In this document: positions 36,640 to 50,182 of the stretch, in pieces | Layout: every line of letters starts with the position of its first letter | How positions within the stretch are numbered: the stretch's first letter is position 1 | Assembly (NCBI GenBank): GCA_964020975.1 | Contig: OZ026624.1 | Location: 30,768,850 to 30,832,849 of the forward strand | DNA: 64,000 bases | Direction of reading: 5' to 3' | Source: Hermodice carunculata | Lineage: Eukaryota > Annelida > Polychaeta > Eunicida > Amphinomidae | Notes under the pieces: model-generated | Told to the model about the DNA's origin: nothing | What the model saw: only the letters and a program-made list of their open reading frames with translations | Databases searched by the model: none | Program-made: the position numbers and the translations under genes

Positions 36640-38205
36640 AGATTTCTAGAAAGCTGTATATTTTTTTCTAATGACATAAATAAGGCTATCAAAGTACTCT
36701 GTACTGGAAAGTCTGATGGTAACATCGTTTTGTCTCATATAACATAATTCGGGGATGTTAATTGAGCATATTGCCATTCTGTCGAACGGTATGTCACTAC
36801 ATGGGTTCTCAGCAACTTATTTCAAGCAAGGAACAATTATCATTGTACCCAAGAATAATCCGAACAGTATGAGTGATTTTTACAATTGCAGAGGAATATG
36901 TTTGCAGTATGGCACAGATTGATGACTTCAGATTTGCAATTTGGTTTTAAAAGTGGTCTATCTAGTGTTATGGCCCCGCAGCTCTTTTGTCAGAAGCCAT
37001 TGATTTTTATGTACAAAGAGACAGGAGAGTTAATAGTCTCGCACTCGATGACTCAATGGCATTCGAGTTCAGTACATTATTTCAGGGTCTTCTCTTGAGG
37101 GACGTAGATCCTCATCCATCACGGTCTGTATATTATACAACGTGTATGTGAACCAAAAGATAAAAGTCAGGTTTGATCAGTCTTTTTCAGATTATTTTCA
37201 AGCGTCAACTGGCGTAAAGCAAGGCGGTGTCCTATCTCCGACGCTATTATCTATTGATGTAGATCATGATGGATTGCTGAAAGGATTACAGGATACAGGG
37301 GTTGGTTGTTCAGTGCGTGCAAAATACATAGGTGGAGTTTCATATGCAGATGACTTGCACTTGCTTGCTCCCAAGCATAAAGCACTCAAAACATTATTAC
37401 AATGTGCAAAAAGTTTGCAGATTAGTTTCTTGTAAAGTTCAGTGAGTCTAAGAGGAAGCTTATAGTCTTTGGTAAAAATGTGCAGTGTATGCCCAATGTA
37501 ACTGGGGCATGAAAAAACAGCACAGTTAACAACGATGCATTTGTCAATTTAATTACCTTTTTTTAATGGTAAAACGAACAGCTTTCAGGAGACTTTGCCC
37601 GGCTGGCACCAAAATTAAAAAGTGAAATATTTGAGAAATATTGATTAATATTTTTTGCATGGATTCAATCTGAGCAGATTGCTCAATGTTAAGGCTGTAA
37701 GGAGAATTTGGAGACTACCTTATAATGCTTGCTGTAGACTTTAATTCAACGTCTCAGCTTTGATACCTCCAGAAATGTTGCAGCATATGCGTTTTTGTAC
37801 CTTTCTCTCCAGTCGGCTAAAGAGCAAGAATAGAATAGTTGACTTCGTTAATATGGCTATGTCTGAGAATGGAATTCTAAGCAGGAATTTAGGACAGATT
37901 TTTTTTTTACAATCCTGGAATTACTATCAAAAAGGTTGTCTTAAATCAAGGTCCCATTAAAACAGGATATCTGACCACTGCATTAATGTACTCAGTGCGG
38001 AAGATGCTCAAAATTGGCCATCAAATTAAAGATCCAGCTAACAAGACGGATGGATTTGATCCCTGAGTGCTAACAGAAGGAAATGCCATGACATTGTAGA
38101 CTTCCTGTGCCCTGTGCACATCCATCATTTTGCCATTTTATTCTCACAGTCATATGGTTTTTGTATTTTTTTCTTGAACTGCATGTCTGGAGCATGAATA
38201 AAATT
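36640..38205 (+). mobile_element. 5'-truncated, decayed LINE, RT to C-terminus
   Basis: Plus-strand RT blocks in order: AIKVLCTGKSDGNIVLSHIT (about 36685), HGFSATYFKQGTIIIVPKNN, LQFGFKSGLSSVMAP (about 36940), STGVKQGGVLSPTLLSIDVD, VSYADDLHLLAPKHKAL (YADD intact, 37343-37354), then FLVKFSESKRKLIVFGK and the C-terminal VRRIWRLPYNACCRL. The frame shifts at least four times, for example near 36890, 37140 and 37430. There is no endonuclease. The sequence ends near an AATAAA at about 38200, just before a (TA)n array. Confidence 0.85.
37142..37435 (+). pseudogene. LINE RT palm, motifs B and C
   Basis: The frame reads VKQGGVLSPTLLSIDVD followed by YADDLHLLAPKHKALKTLL. The usual F-x-x-Y after SPTL is altered to LSIDVDHDG. 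It belongs to the LINE at 36640-38205, which is of a different type from the LINEs at the window edges. Confidence 0.85.
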
Positions 38206-38228
38206 ACACACAGAGACACAGATACAAA

Positions 38229-39325
<1,097 letters not shown>

Positions 39326-39398
<73 letters not shown>

Positions 39399-39436
39399 TA
39401 CTACCACCACCACCACCACCACCACCACCACCACCA
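39326..39436. repeat. (CTA)n-(CCA)n trinucleotide microsatellite
   Basis: About 80 bp of CTA units followed by about 33 bp of CCA units. On the minus strand they read as Ser and Gly runs. Confidence 0.96.
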
Positions 39437-40164
39437 ATGTTTCTGAAATTTAATATTTGCTGCCATGTACCCCGGAATCTCGTACACCCTAAGGCCATCC
39501 ATGATGTCCTTGTACCACAGAATGTGATTATCATTGAAGCCAGGTTTTTTGCTGAGCTTGACTATATTTAAATAAACATTTTTATCTCTATCTTAGAACG
39601 ATGTTTAGTGCATTGAATAGCTCGCCTCAGGGTCCCTTTTTGACCTAAATCGCAGGAAAGTCTAAAGTACAAAGTCACATGATCTCGTTCTTTACATTTG
39701 ACAAATCTTGCGCGTTCGGAATTTCAAGGATGACTGGGACGCTCAGCGTTCACTGGACAAAAATGACATATGTGTACAGAGGTTTGTACTTAGTACTTGG
39801 TTCTGTGACCTTAACCTATTTTTAAATCGTAGGCTTTTAAACATACCTAAATGGTCACCAGTCAGAGTTGGAAATGGTCTGCATATCAAAGTGTACAACG
39901 TAAAATGCTTTGTGAAATTACTTTCTTATTTTACATAATCAAATTATAAGCTTCACGTTAAATTAACGGGTATCATGATCTACCCATGAAAAAACATGAT
40001 ACTTGTCCCCATAACTAAAAACATTTCAACTGATATAGAACCAAAGCGATTACCCTATGTATCAAGATGTCATAACATCAGAATGCTGAATTAATACTCA
40101 GGTAATGCTGCGTATGTTGAATTAGTGTCCTTTAACCAAGTTTTCTCTGCTCCATGGCGTACTT
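39437..40164. other. No recognisable feature
   Basis: About 730 bp. A 76-codon frame at 39708-39938 shows no recognised domain. Some of this may be worn LINE sequence belonging to the element that starts near 40165. Confidence 0.45.
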
Positions 40165-41640
40165 ATGGAAACACGTTTTTGTGAAATATTCAAAACGTCA
40201 TCAACATATCTGTATGATACTGATTTTATGGATGTCAGGCGTGGAGAACAACTAAAATTACAAGTCGAGATCATTTTGACTTACGAAAAGAAAAAGTGTT
40301 CATTAGTCTTACAAGCTCTGGTGCAGTCCAAATTTGTGGTCAAAGCATCTCTGGAAAACAGATTTTAACCCTAACAAAAAAGACGAACTAGTCATATCCA
40401 TCAAACCCGAAAATATGAATCAATTACCTTTAGAATTCGTGGATAAGACAGTAAAAAGAGTGTAAGAGCACAAACATTGGAGTGTAATTCTTAGCAGTAA
40501 ATTATCGTGGGACAACAGTCACGCAAGGTCAGTGTGTAACAAGGCAGCTACATGAAGCTACTCTCTCGGGTAAAATAAGGAAACATAGGTACACCTTACC
40601 ATTGAATGCACTTGAAAGTATACATTATCCATCAGACCGATTCTTGAATACGCGGCTCCCATTATTGACGGTTGTTCAGTGAAGTGTAACGTAGTGCTAA
40701 AAACCGCACAATATAGAGCGGCATTATTTGTGTCAGATGCCACGATGAAAAATTCCAGCTAAACAAAATTTCAAGATGCCCTTGGATGGCCGAGTCTGAC
40801 AGACAGACGAAAGTATCGAAAACTGTCCTCTATTACAAATTGGTCAAAGGTGTTTGCCTTTCTTATATGCATGAGTTATTGCCTGTGAAAATATACAACT
40901 GGACACGACTATTCGTTACTGGTGTGGTTCCTATTCGAACTAAAGCTTTTTCAAAAGGTTTCATTCCGTCAGAGACGCGATTGTGGAATTCTTTGTCTCT
41001 GGGTATACGTTCAGCCCAGTCTTCGACAATTTTTGAAAACCATGACCTTTTGTTTCCTCTAGACGCGACGGTCTTACACACGGTCCTCAAAGGCTAAATG
41101 TTTTACTAAATCGCCAAAGAGTTGATATCAGTCCCTTAAATGCACATATCTTTTCTAGGCGGCGTTTATGCGACACCCAAGCGTGTTGAAACTACAGTAC
41201 ATTTCCTGTTACATAGGCAATCTTTTTTGGCAAGGGTCAATGGAATTAAAGAAAAGATCTGAAACTGGTCTTTCATTTGATTATTTCACTAATATCGATA
41301 AAGTTAAGTCACGTTTGTTTGGTCACGACCAGCTTTTTCATGGCTAATTGTGACATTTTTGATGAAATTATGAACTACGTTTGTAAAACGAAGCGTTTCT
41401 TTAAATCTTTGTTGGAGTCTGACAATGAAGACATTGAAAATAATATTGATGCCGACTAGCACCTGTTTCTGATATTTTTTTTGTATGTACATTGCACTTC
41501 ACTGATGTTCTTTTCTATTTCGAACGTGAATGCAACATATATTGTAATTATTAATCTGTATACACGAAGAGAAGACCCATATTAGCCTTTTGGCTACTGG
41601 TCTAATCCTCATGAAAGAAATAAAGTATATCATTAAAATC
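40165..41640 (+). mobile_element. 3' part of a decayed LINE
   Basis: It begins around SSTYLYDTDFMDVRRGEQLKL, where YADDT would be expected, so motif C has been partly lost. It continues through FNPNKKDELVISIKPENMN, EHKHWSVILSSKLSWDN, IRPILEYAAPIIDGCS, LGWPSLTDRRKYRKL and the frame at 40786-41097 (YYKLVKGVCLSYMHELLPV...SETRLWNSL). The tail includes RVDISPLNAHIFSRRRLCDT and a 3' UTR with GCCTTTTGGCTACTGGTCTA before AATAAAGT (about 41622). Several frameshifts and stops make it non-functional. Confidence 0.85.
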
Positions 41641-41705
41641 TTAGAAATTGTACTAAAAGACATTTAAAGGCGCAACAAGAAGCCATAGCACGCACAGCTG
41701 ATTAA

Positions 41706-41945
41706 TTCATTCCATACTATGGTCACAGGCCTTGGTCAGTGGTTCTGGCACTGCCTGGCAAGTCATGCTGTCTGTAATACATGCTGTCTATGACCCTTCG
41801 CTGCAGTGCCAGAACCACTGACTTGAGACTCTAGGCAGGTTGGTACTTGAACAAAAGCTCTTTTCATGAAGAATTCAAATATGCAATTGTCGTCTTAAAT
41901 CTACGTAAATATACGAAAAAATCAGAGACTGGTATGGAATGAGTT
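41706..41945. mobile_element. Nested inverted-repeat element (MITE-like)
   Basis: The outer arms CATTCCATAC (41708-41717) and GTATGGAATG (41932-41941) are exact inverted copies. Inside lies a perfect 20-bp pair, GTCAGTGGTTCTGGCACTGC at 41735-41754 and its reverse complement at 41803-41822, with a 48-base loop that itself holds a CATGCTGTCT direct repeat. It is a compact foldback of about 240 bp, directly after a LINE 3' end. Confidence 0.6.
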
Positions 41946-44810
41946 TAAAACAGCTCAATGGACAATGAACTCGTGTGAAACAGCTTGAATGTAAGAGATA
42001 GATCTATGATGATTTGATCAGTGTCGGCCCACTGTGTCTAATAACTAAGTTGATGGATCATTTAACACAGATTATTTGCTTCTTAGTTTGCCTGTTTGCA
42101 CACACATCTTCAATCCACACTGTCTTTATGAGATATGTGACCGAAAACTACCTAGAGTACAAAGAGACCATAGATCTGTCCAAACCACACGCTAGATTAA
42201 GTTATAATATTTGTAAGTTTCCGTGATAACCTGTTTGGAATAAACAGTAATTGAGGAATGACAATGAAAGGTAATTTAACAAATAAACAACTCATCCCAA
42301 ATAACTACGTACAAACAGTTAAAAGGTACTGAAAAACCGTGTTGTCATGCTGGTTGTGACAGTAATAGGAACACGTTGCACCAAGTAGTCGTTATGAGTC
42401 ATGTTTGTCACTTTTTTTTTTTTATCTATTCAGCCCATTTGTTCACACATCTTGTTCGTGCTGTTACGCATTGTATCGCCGGTTCTAGCTGTGCACGAAA
42501 CAGACTTGATGCATTTACCACTTGTAATTGAAGTACAAAAACATGAAGATGGTATGCTGATACGTGGGTGACAAATGCACACTCTCATTTCGCCAAAGAA
42601 GCATATATACAGTGACGATGTCAAATTTGCCAATGTTGACTGTTATTGGTCATCGTGTCTGTGCAATTGTATGTATCCTAACCTTGTTTGACGTAATGGC
42701 CAAATTAAAGCTGTAACCGTCTTATCAAATTGCACGTGTTGTAAGATGAGGTTATTGTGATATATTTTAATGCTGTCACGAGTATCTGGTTTATCAATTT
42801 TTTGATCGTCCGTATGAAAATAAACCTTTATTCGCTGCACTACAACCCAAACAATTGAAGCATCTCAGTACACATAGACTGCGAGAAAAACATATTGGTC
42901 ACAGTTGTATCAGTCAACCTCCTTAAGATACACATTTTGCTATGTGTTAAGATGTTATTTTCAACGGTAAAATTGCGTCTTATTCAATGAAGGCTACCAC
43001 TTCTCCAAGAGCAAAGCTTTGGTAATTCTGTGACGGCATTTATAGTACTCTGAATATTGGAACGCGTTTTTTTCTGCTGACATTTGTATCGTGACAAATG
43101 TTTCGTGAAGTCAGTTTATTCAGAATTTTTGTTCTATGGAACCAGGGTGCGGAAATAAAACAAACTATCCATGCCAAACAATTTTTGACCTATTGAACCA
43201 TAGATTAGTTGAGTTTTTTCAAAATTACCTACAATCCTGACCGAGCCGCCAATACTTTATGCTATCACAGATATTATGATAGGGACTACTTAAACAACAT
43301 ACCTTGTATGCATAAGGTTAAAAAAGACAGTTGCACATGCACAAAATGGTGAATTTTCTTTCACACTGATATTTGCCAAGGTGTACAGTGTATATGCCAC
43401 CGGCATTAAGCGGAAGTAGCTGCACACCTTATCACTATGGAGCAGGACTGCGCCCAGTGAGACTGTAACTAAGGAAAAGAATGTTGTATAATCGTATCTT
43501 GGACATGGCGACGGATCTGTCTAATACATGGGTCAAGACAGATACAATGGAAGAATTATCTTTAGCGCAATGGTAAAATTATCAACGGTAGGAAGAAAAG
43601 CTGCATGGAACAAGTTTAAGCTCTGGGATCACGGTTGTCTCGAATGAGACCCAAAGGAGCCTGTCTGTACTGGGTAGCCGGTAGTTGTCATAATCTGCAT
43701 TGTAGCCATAGATTTTCCTTTCGACATCTGTCTGGACGCATGCACCTCAATCCCAACACGTGCACAATCTGGAAAATCGATGGCGACAACTCCAGGCGGT
43801 CTTTGGTGTTTCGCAACGGCGAAGAGACCAGAATGTGGATGAAGTGCGGGTAATTTGTGAGTGCCTCTTGTCACTCCAAGGAGTTTACTTCCTTCATTAC
43901 ATAGCTGTGTCAAGCAACGCCCCGAACACGCGCAGCAGCTAATATGTTCTGAAAGAATGTAAATTCAATAAGCCCCTTGTCCAATTCCATCAAACAGTAA
44001 TGCCACCATATGTTGACCTCTGGCCAATCACAATTTCCTCATTTTATTTGGCATGTCTGTCATGCAGGGCTACAGCACTACACACAAACTGCAATACAAT
44101 AAACAGATCTGAAAAACGAGAGGAAAATTAAAAAGTACACGCATGTGTTAACCTAAAGCTGCAGGGCCAAATGGATTGGAATATTTTTGCTTTCAACGAT
44201 GTAATTGCCATTATGTCTATCCCACCATAAACAAAAGCAATGCAACTAAAGACAAAGGTTGGTCTTTACTTATCATAACACTTGTTCTTCCATAGCGACG
44301 ACAAGTGACATTAATTCTGTTATTCAAGCTACATGTGTGTGATGAGAGGAGGCTTTTCTTTGAGGAAACATACTTGCCTATGACACATGTTGTGGGGTAC
44401 ATAAGATCTCGGCAGGAAGAAAAATAAACACCTAAAATCTACACAGCCGACATATGCTAAAACTTACAAAAGCTGTTGGTAATATAAACGCAGACATTGT
44501 GGCTAACATCAAACACAACGCATGTGGCTGCGGTACAGCCCCCGCAAAATAAAGCAGGGATGCCGACATTCAAAGTGTCATTTCTGGAACAAGTAGTTAA
44601 GACCATTGGGGCACAAAATAATTAACAAAGAATATAGCTGCAAATACTCAATTAAGGATGGGGATACACACCGTAGATTTGTCAAATTTTTAGGAAATCT
44701 TAGTGATTGCTCTGATGATGAGGGATGGTTGGCATCTCTAATATTGCAATTGAAGACTATTTTAGAGAAATGACCCAGTGAAGACCAGGTAGCCTACCCA
44801 ATCAACGTGC
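41946..44810. other. No recognisable gene; upstream flank of the glycosyltransferase
   Basis: About 2.9 kb. Overlapping 60-94-codon frames around 43629-43942 on both strands carry no recognised domain. Confidence 0.5.
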
Positions 44811-44818
44811 TATAAAAA
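44811..44818 (+). promoter_or_regulatory. Candidate TATA box for the glycosyltransferase gene
   Basis: TATAAAAA lies 192 bases upstream of the proposed ATG at 45010, with a TCACTG initiator-like site about 20-30 bases downstream. The upstream frame has a stop at 44953-44955. This is position-based inference. Confidence 0.3.
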
Positions 44819-45009
44819 ACGAGAGATGTGTTCACTGTAGGAAGTGAACCCCATTTCGCAAAAATGGACTATTCCATTAAACAAAAGCTTGCCGGTGGTT
44901 CTGAGTCTGCTGGACAGCGACAATGAGAGGCAGGTAGGTGTGCAACATCAGCTGATCTCTAAGACTGCAGGATGAGTATTATCGAATACGCACGCAATGC
45001 TTACTGGTG

Positions 45010-45545
45010 ATGTGGAGGCTGCACATCAAACGGACATTGCTTTTGATGTCCGTGCTTCTGCTGACCACTCAGTTGGTCAGTAAATGGCCCCAGGACGACC
45101 AAGAGGAAGGGCAAATGTACGGAAAGTCCAGTGAGCAAGATAAAAGGCCCATCCCCAGAGACGATGCTGCTGTGGGTCCAGGTATTAAACAATCAGCAGA
45201 TTTGGGTCAGTTACGCCCTGAACAGGTGCACATATTAAAAGATGCAGAGCCCCATGCCAGTGACCAAGAACAGCGCCATAACGGACCCTGCAATAAAGAA
45301 CTGGTGCAACCAGATGTGATACCAGACCTACATGTACCGACATGGCAGAAAGTTGGGGATCCCAGCACTTATGTGTTCTCTGCGTACTACGATACTCGCT
45401 CTCACCTGCCCGTGGTCCGAATAATAGCCATAGCAACCAATTACATGGGCGGCATCCGTTTCTGCCAGGTTTGGCTGCAGCGTGATAGACAGGCCAAAAT
45501 TGTGCCAGCTGAAGTAGGACCCATCCCCGAGACTCATGGACGCAG
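45010..45545 (+). CDS. Glycosyltransferase family 92 (DUF23) exon 1
   Basis: This is the first coding exon of a GT92 (Glyco_transf_92) enzyme. The product starts MWRLHIKR, followed by a hydrophobic TLLLMSVLLLTTQLV anchor (residues 9-23). That is a type II signal anchor, which places the catalytic part in the Golgi lumen. A low-complexity polar stem follows. The family's N-terminal block is WQKVGDPSTYVFSAYYDTRS, then PVVRIIAIA and FCQVWLQ, ending PETHGRR. The ATG at 45010 is chosen because it directly precedes the basic-hydrophobic anchor, and an in-frame GTG sits just before it. The exon ends ACGCAG/GTAAGG, a strong donor at 45545/45546, in phase 2. Upstream non-coding exons are possible. Confidence 0.85.
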
Positions 45546-45712
45546 GTAAGGGGCGTGCCATCTTTTTCCGCTGCTTTCAGTGAACTACCTACTTTAGGTT
45601 CTTACTGTCTCCGTACTACAATGTACAGTTGCAAGTCAACCATTTCCAAGCTCTATCCTGACTTCCTCTGATATAGGTTCTAAAAATCCTTCGTTTACAA
45701 CACACATACAGA

Positions 45713-45715
<3 letters not shown>

Positions 45716-45765
<50 letters not shown>

Positions 45766-45770
45766 GTGTA
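45716..45770. repeat. (TA)n-(TG)n microsatellite
   Basis: About 30 bp of TA then about 16 bp of TG, within the GT92 intron. Confidence 0.95.
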
Positions 45771-47525
45771 TACATAATTTAGCTCGTGGCAACGGGGCAG
45801 TATATGCAATAAATGTACACCTTTCTTGGACATTCTTTCAACAGAATATTTGAATATTGTTTTATGGACTTCGTAACAAATGATTTCCAGTTTGTATATC
45901 GTAGAGTAATTTATACGACATCAACTATTATGTTCTACACAAAATAATAACACCAGCGTGCTGTCTAAAAGATCAAACGACTTTTTGTAATAGCCAGACA
46001 AGGTACGGCCAATCATACTTTTACAATTGAGCAGTCAGAGCAGAGCAGCAGAGATGCCTATCTTGTTAGTTCGTTTGCCGAAAGCTTTCCATAGTGCCCA
46101 TTTACCAATAATGATCCATGCAGTGAAGCCAATTGTCAAAACTGATTTTTCAAGAATACCTAATTTTGAAATGAAAGGCCTGCTTACAGATTAAGTTAAG
46201 AGTCGGGAATGCCTAAGGCGAGTAATCATAGGATTGTAGGCAAAAGCCAACAAGCGAGAGCGCTGGAAGGATTACAATTTCTCTGACTTAGCTGCCAATT
46301 AGAACCATGGTTGCCGCAAGTGAGATGGATTCCTTTGCGTTTAATTGGATGCAAAAAACAATTAGGCACTGCAGTCAAGGATTTACTGCGATCAATTAGT
46401 CTTAACAAACATGAGCTAGACGCTCTTCATAAGTCAACGACGATGACGACATTCACAATGCAGCGTCAGCAAATCCCATCCATAAAAAGGAAGCGTATTG
46501 AAACTGCAGGGTTTATGTCTACAAGAATGCCCCGAATTTTGCCATTGTACCATGGGGATTTCTTTGGTCTTAAGAATACAGAGCCACCTTTGAGATTTTT
46601 TCTTCTTTTCCCTTTATTTTTTCTTTCCTCCTTTTTTTTATTATCTGGCGATGCCGGAGCTGTAGCTTAAACCTCCCTGGGTCTCTCAGGATAAAAGTTT
46701 TGCTGAATCAGGGGGTCAAACGATCCTAACTGGACATGATTCTATCTGACCTTGATCTATTTAAAGGCAAGAAGTGGCATTATGCCAAACTGTTGTCTCT
46801 TCCTAGAGTTTGAAAAATTAATAACCGAACCACACAACCATAAACTCTGTGCATGGAATCCCTGATTTGTGGTGTTTTTTGTGTGAGTTTTAACATTCAT
46901 AATGAGAGATCAAGGTCATAGGGACATCTCAGCACACAAGTGCTCGTTTTCCTTGTTTTAATTGCAATATTTTCCTTTAAGAATTATCAAAGAGCGCTAT
47001 GCTTTCCGATGTGTGCTTGTGTGACAAATGTGCGAGTCCACCAGAGTTATGCACGTGACGTTTAGTTATGGTCTTTTATTCATTTGTTCGGATCATGAAC
47101 CCTCCACAATAGAGCCAGCGGCAACATTAAATAAGAACAATGCATCCATATGAATGTGAGGCAAGATATATACTAAAAGAAACACTGGTATGTCCATTTA
47201 CAACTTATTTATGAGAAAACATGGTTTTGTCCATAAGGACGAAAGTTCTTGATAATCAAATATGATGTTGAGCACTATGAATGTCCGACACCGGTCCACG
47301 TCTTTGCATAATGCAAACTTCAAGGGCAAGACATATTGCCGTTCAAAAAAAGGTGTGCTTTCTTGATCTATTCCCTTTGCGTGACCAGTTTTGTGGTTTC
47401 GGTATATAAGAGGCAGCAGACCATTCTGTGATGATCTGACATCAAAATAGCGTACTTCCACTGAAGTTGCCAGATATACATGATTGGCGTCCCTGTTCTA
47501 TGAATACACATACACACACAAAATT

Positions 47526-47707
<182 letters not shown>

Positions 47708-48815
47708 GTTTTAACGGTCAAGCACAAAAATTCACTGCCATGCAGTACACATGGACTCTATGATGTCCTTTAAGTCTGTGTGCGACATGTTCAATTTTAG
47801 TTTTCCGTCCGTTACCTCACTAAGCTTATGTATAAACGCCGCAGATTGTTCTTCGTTGCCAGATTTCAAGAAACGCTAGGACCCAGGTACGCCGAACCTC
47901 TACATCTGACAGAAAAAGAAAAACAAACTGTAAGATATTTTGTTGCAAAAACCGTCATCAGACAAATAACGACATTGGACAATCGTCCCAAGTCCAATAC
48001 TTTTTCTGTCAGGTATTTTGTCCGATTCGTGTTGAATTGTGTTTGTTTTTGTAATCTTTGGGGGCGCATGAAGAACAGCCGGTCCGAACAAGGTACACTC
48101 TGCACTGGATTCATCGATGTCCATTCGTCATATTTTTCACGGCTTGATCAGCTTCATTGTCATTCTGGTCACATAGATCCATTTCCATCAAATCAATCAA
48201 TTTTAAAGTCCTTGCTGCAAGTATTACATGTTGCAAATCTATCCTTCTTGATGAAGTGATTCCAAACAACACTACCAGCATTAGTACGCTACTCCATTTT
48301 GAAAGAATATATGCCATGAATGGTATACCCGCCAAAAATGTGTGAACAATTCAATTAACACAGCACTTGTAAAGGTAAAAACAAACACGGAATCGGATGT
48401 AGTGCAAGTAATTCATATTAAAACTCGACAAAAAGGAACGCAAGCGAAATCTGTGTAAGCATATTTTGCACATTCGTTTCCTTTCTAAAATACCCAGGTA
48501 CAACAAAACAGGACCCGGGACCCGCGTTTCCATGTTATTTCGGGCGGGTGATGGAAACTCGGAACCCGAGTAAATGCCATAGTCCATAATTCAAAGGTTT
48601 TCAGGTGATTTGCAGTACTTTCGCATTCACGATAATCTGGTTTAATAGGCATCTTTTTCTGACTGCTATTTTGTCCAAAAATGAATATTAAAGTCAATAT
48701 AATATTCATATAAGAAATACAATATTTACTCAGATGTTTTCATTTTTTATGGATGATAATAGTACTAAAGGATCAACAATATCGAACACAAAGAGTAAAG
48801 ATTTTCAACTAAATA

Positions 48816-48859
48816 GATAGATGGATAGATAGATAGATATATAATAGACACGAAAAGGC

Positions 48860-48921
<62 letters not shown>
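48816..48921. repeat. (GATA)n and (TA)n microsatellites
   Basis: A short GATA run at 48816-48840, then a (TA)n array at 48866-48921 with one AATA interruption. Confidence 0.93.
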
Positions 48922-49227
48922 CGGGAGCATCCAGTTGGTTCGGATGACGTAGTGATCCCGTGACATGTGAGGGACTCACTTCATATTGGTCTGACCTATA
49001 ACATATATTCGTATCAAACTTAAGAACTAAATTTCTAATTCAAGAAGTCAAAGGACTCTTTACGGCCAGTTATTTGTATAAAGACAAGGTAACTGTACCC
49101 AATGGCTTTATCATTTTGAATGATCATCTCATGACTTCAATATCAGACCAAATTGACATCATAGAGAGTAAGAGGTCAACTGTGTTATCGTCATTAAAAG
49201 AATTTAAATGTTGCACTGTTTTGACAG

Positions 49228-50182
49228 ATACGCCGCCTTGTTTTTGCTGTGCTACCTGCCGGGAAGGACACCAGACATACCTGTTGCTGTGTCCGTGGTA
49301 CGTCATCAGTGTGAGACAGCCACCAATTGGCTGCCGGTACATTACACCCTCACTCCCAGCATGCCTCTCTACAACTTCACTGTCTGTGTTACACCTCTCA
49401 ACCGTTACTATAACAACGTCAATCAAATGACGGAAATGGTGGAGATCAATCGTATGTTTGGTGCTGAGAAGTTTGTATTCTACAACCAAAGTAGTGGACA
49501 TAGAGTTCAACCTCTAATGGAAAGCTACATGAAGGAGGGATTACTTGAAGTTGTCCCTTGGGATTTGCCCATAAAAACAGAAACTTCACCTCCTACACCA
49601 GGCGTAGAAATACACTACTTTGCTCAACTTGCGGCCTTAAATGATTGTTTATACAAAAATATCCATAAATCTAGGTACATAGTTTTCAGTGATCTTGACG
49701 AACTTCTGGTCCCAAGATCACGTGACACATGGGCACAGCTTCTTGCTGAGTTGCAAGAGTCACATGATCTACAGAGAACTACTTCGTTCTTATTTAGATG
49801 TACTTTTTTCAAAACAGAATGGCCAGACGATGATGTGATGGCACAAAATCATACAGTTAAAGGTTTAGGACCTTTGACCCTGCTGAAGACAAAGCGGGAG
49901 AGGAAAATATGGCTGGCTGGCATGCGGTCCAAGTACATAGCAGTGCCAGGTAGAGTGGACACTGTGGGTGTGCACACGGTACTTAAGTACCACACAGGTC
50001 ACGGCACTGAGGACGACCTGGTAGTACCAGACCAGTTGGGGCTACTGCATCATTATCGCTTCTGGAACGATCCCCGCGACCTCAAGTGGCTGGTTGACAA
50101 ATCTATGCATCGTTTTGCAGGGACTATTTTAAGAAACATGGCCCGAGGAATGGGGATTGTCGATAATGTCCGACTCAGGTGA
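49228..50182 (+). CDS. Glycosyltransferase family 92 (DUF23) catalytic exon
   Basis: The main catalytic exon, about 318 codons. It continues exon 1 after the CAG acceptor at 49225-49227. Blocks in order: PVAVSVVRHQC, NWLPV, CVTPLNRYYNN, EINRMFGAEKFVFYN (the sugar-nucleotide fold), PWDLP, YFAQLAALNDCLYK, then YIVFSDLDELLVPR with the DLDE metal-binding motif at 49691-49702 (about residues 334-337). RCTFFKTEW and LLHHYRFW follow. NFTV, NQSS and NHTV are possible N-glycosylation sites, fitting a lumenal domain. Known GT92 members are galactosyltransferases that modify glycan cores, but the donor and acceptor here cannot be told. With exon 1 the product is about 496 residues, the normal family size. 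The TGA at 50180-50182 overlaps a possible donor (CTCAG/GTGACA at 50178), so a further C-terminal exon is possible. Confidence 0.92.

Noticed and set aside
43629-43942. Overlapping frames on both strands upstream of GT92
   Set aside because: Both strands are open at once with no domain, which is typical of chance.
47828-48259. 143-codon frame inside the GT92 intron
   Set aside because: No recognised domain, overlaps frames on the other strand, and contains an inverted pair. Chance is more likely.
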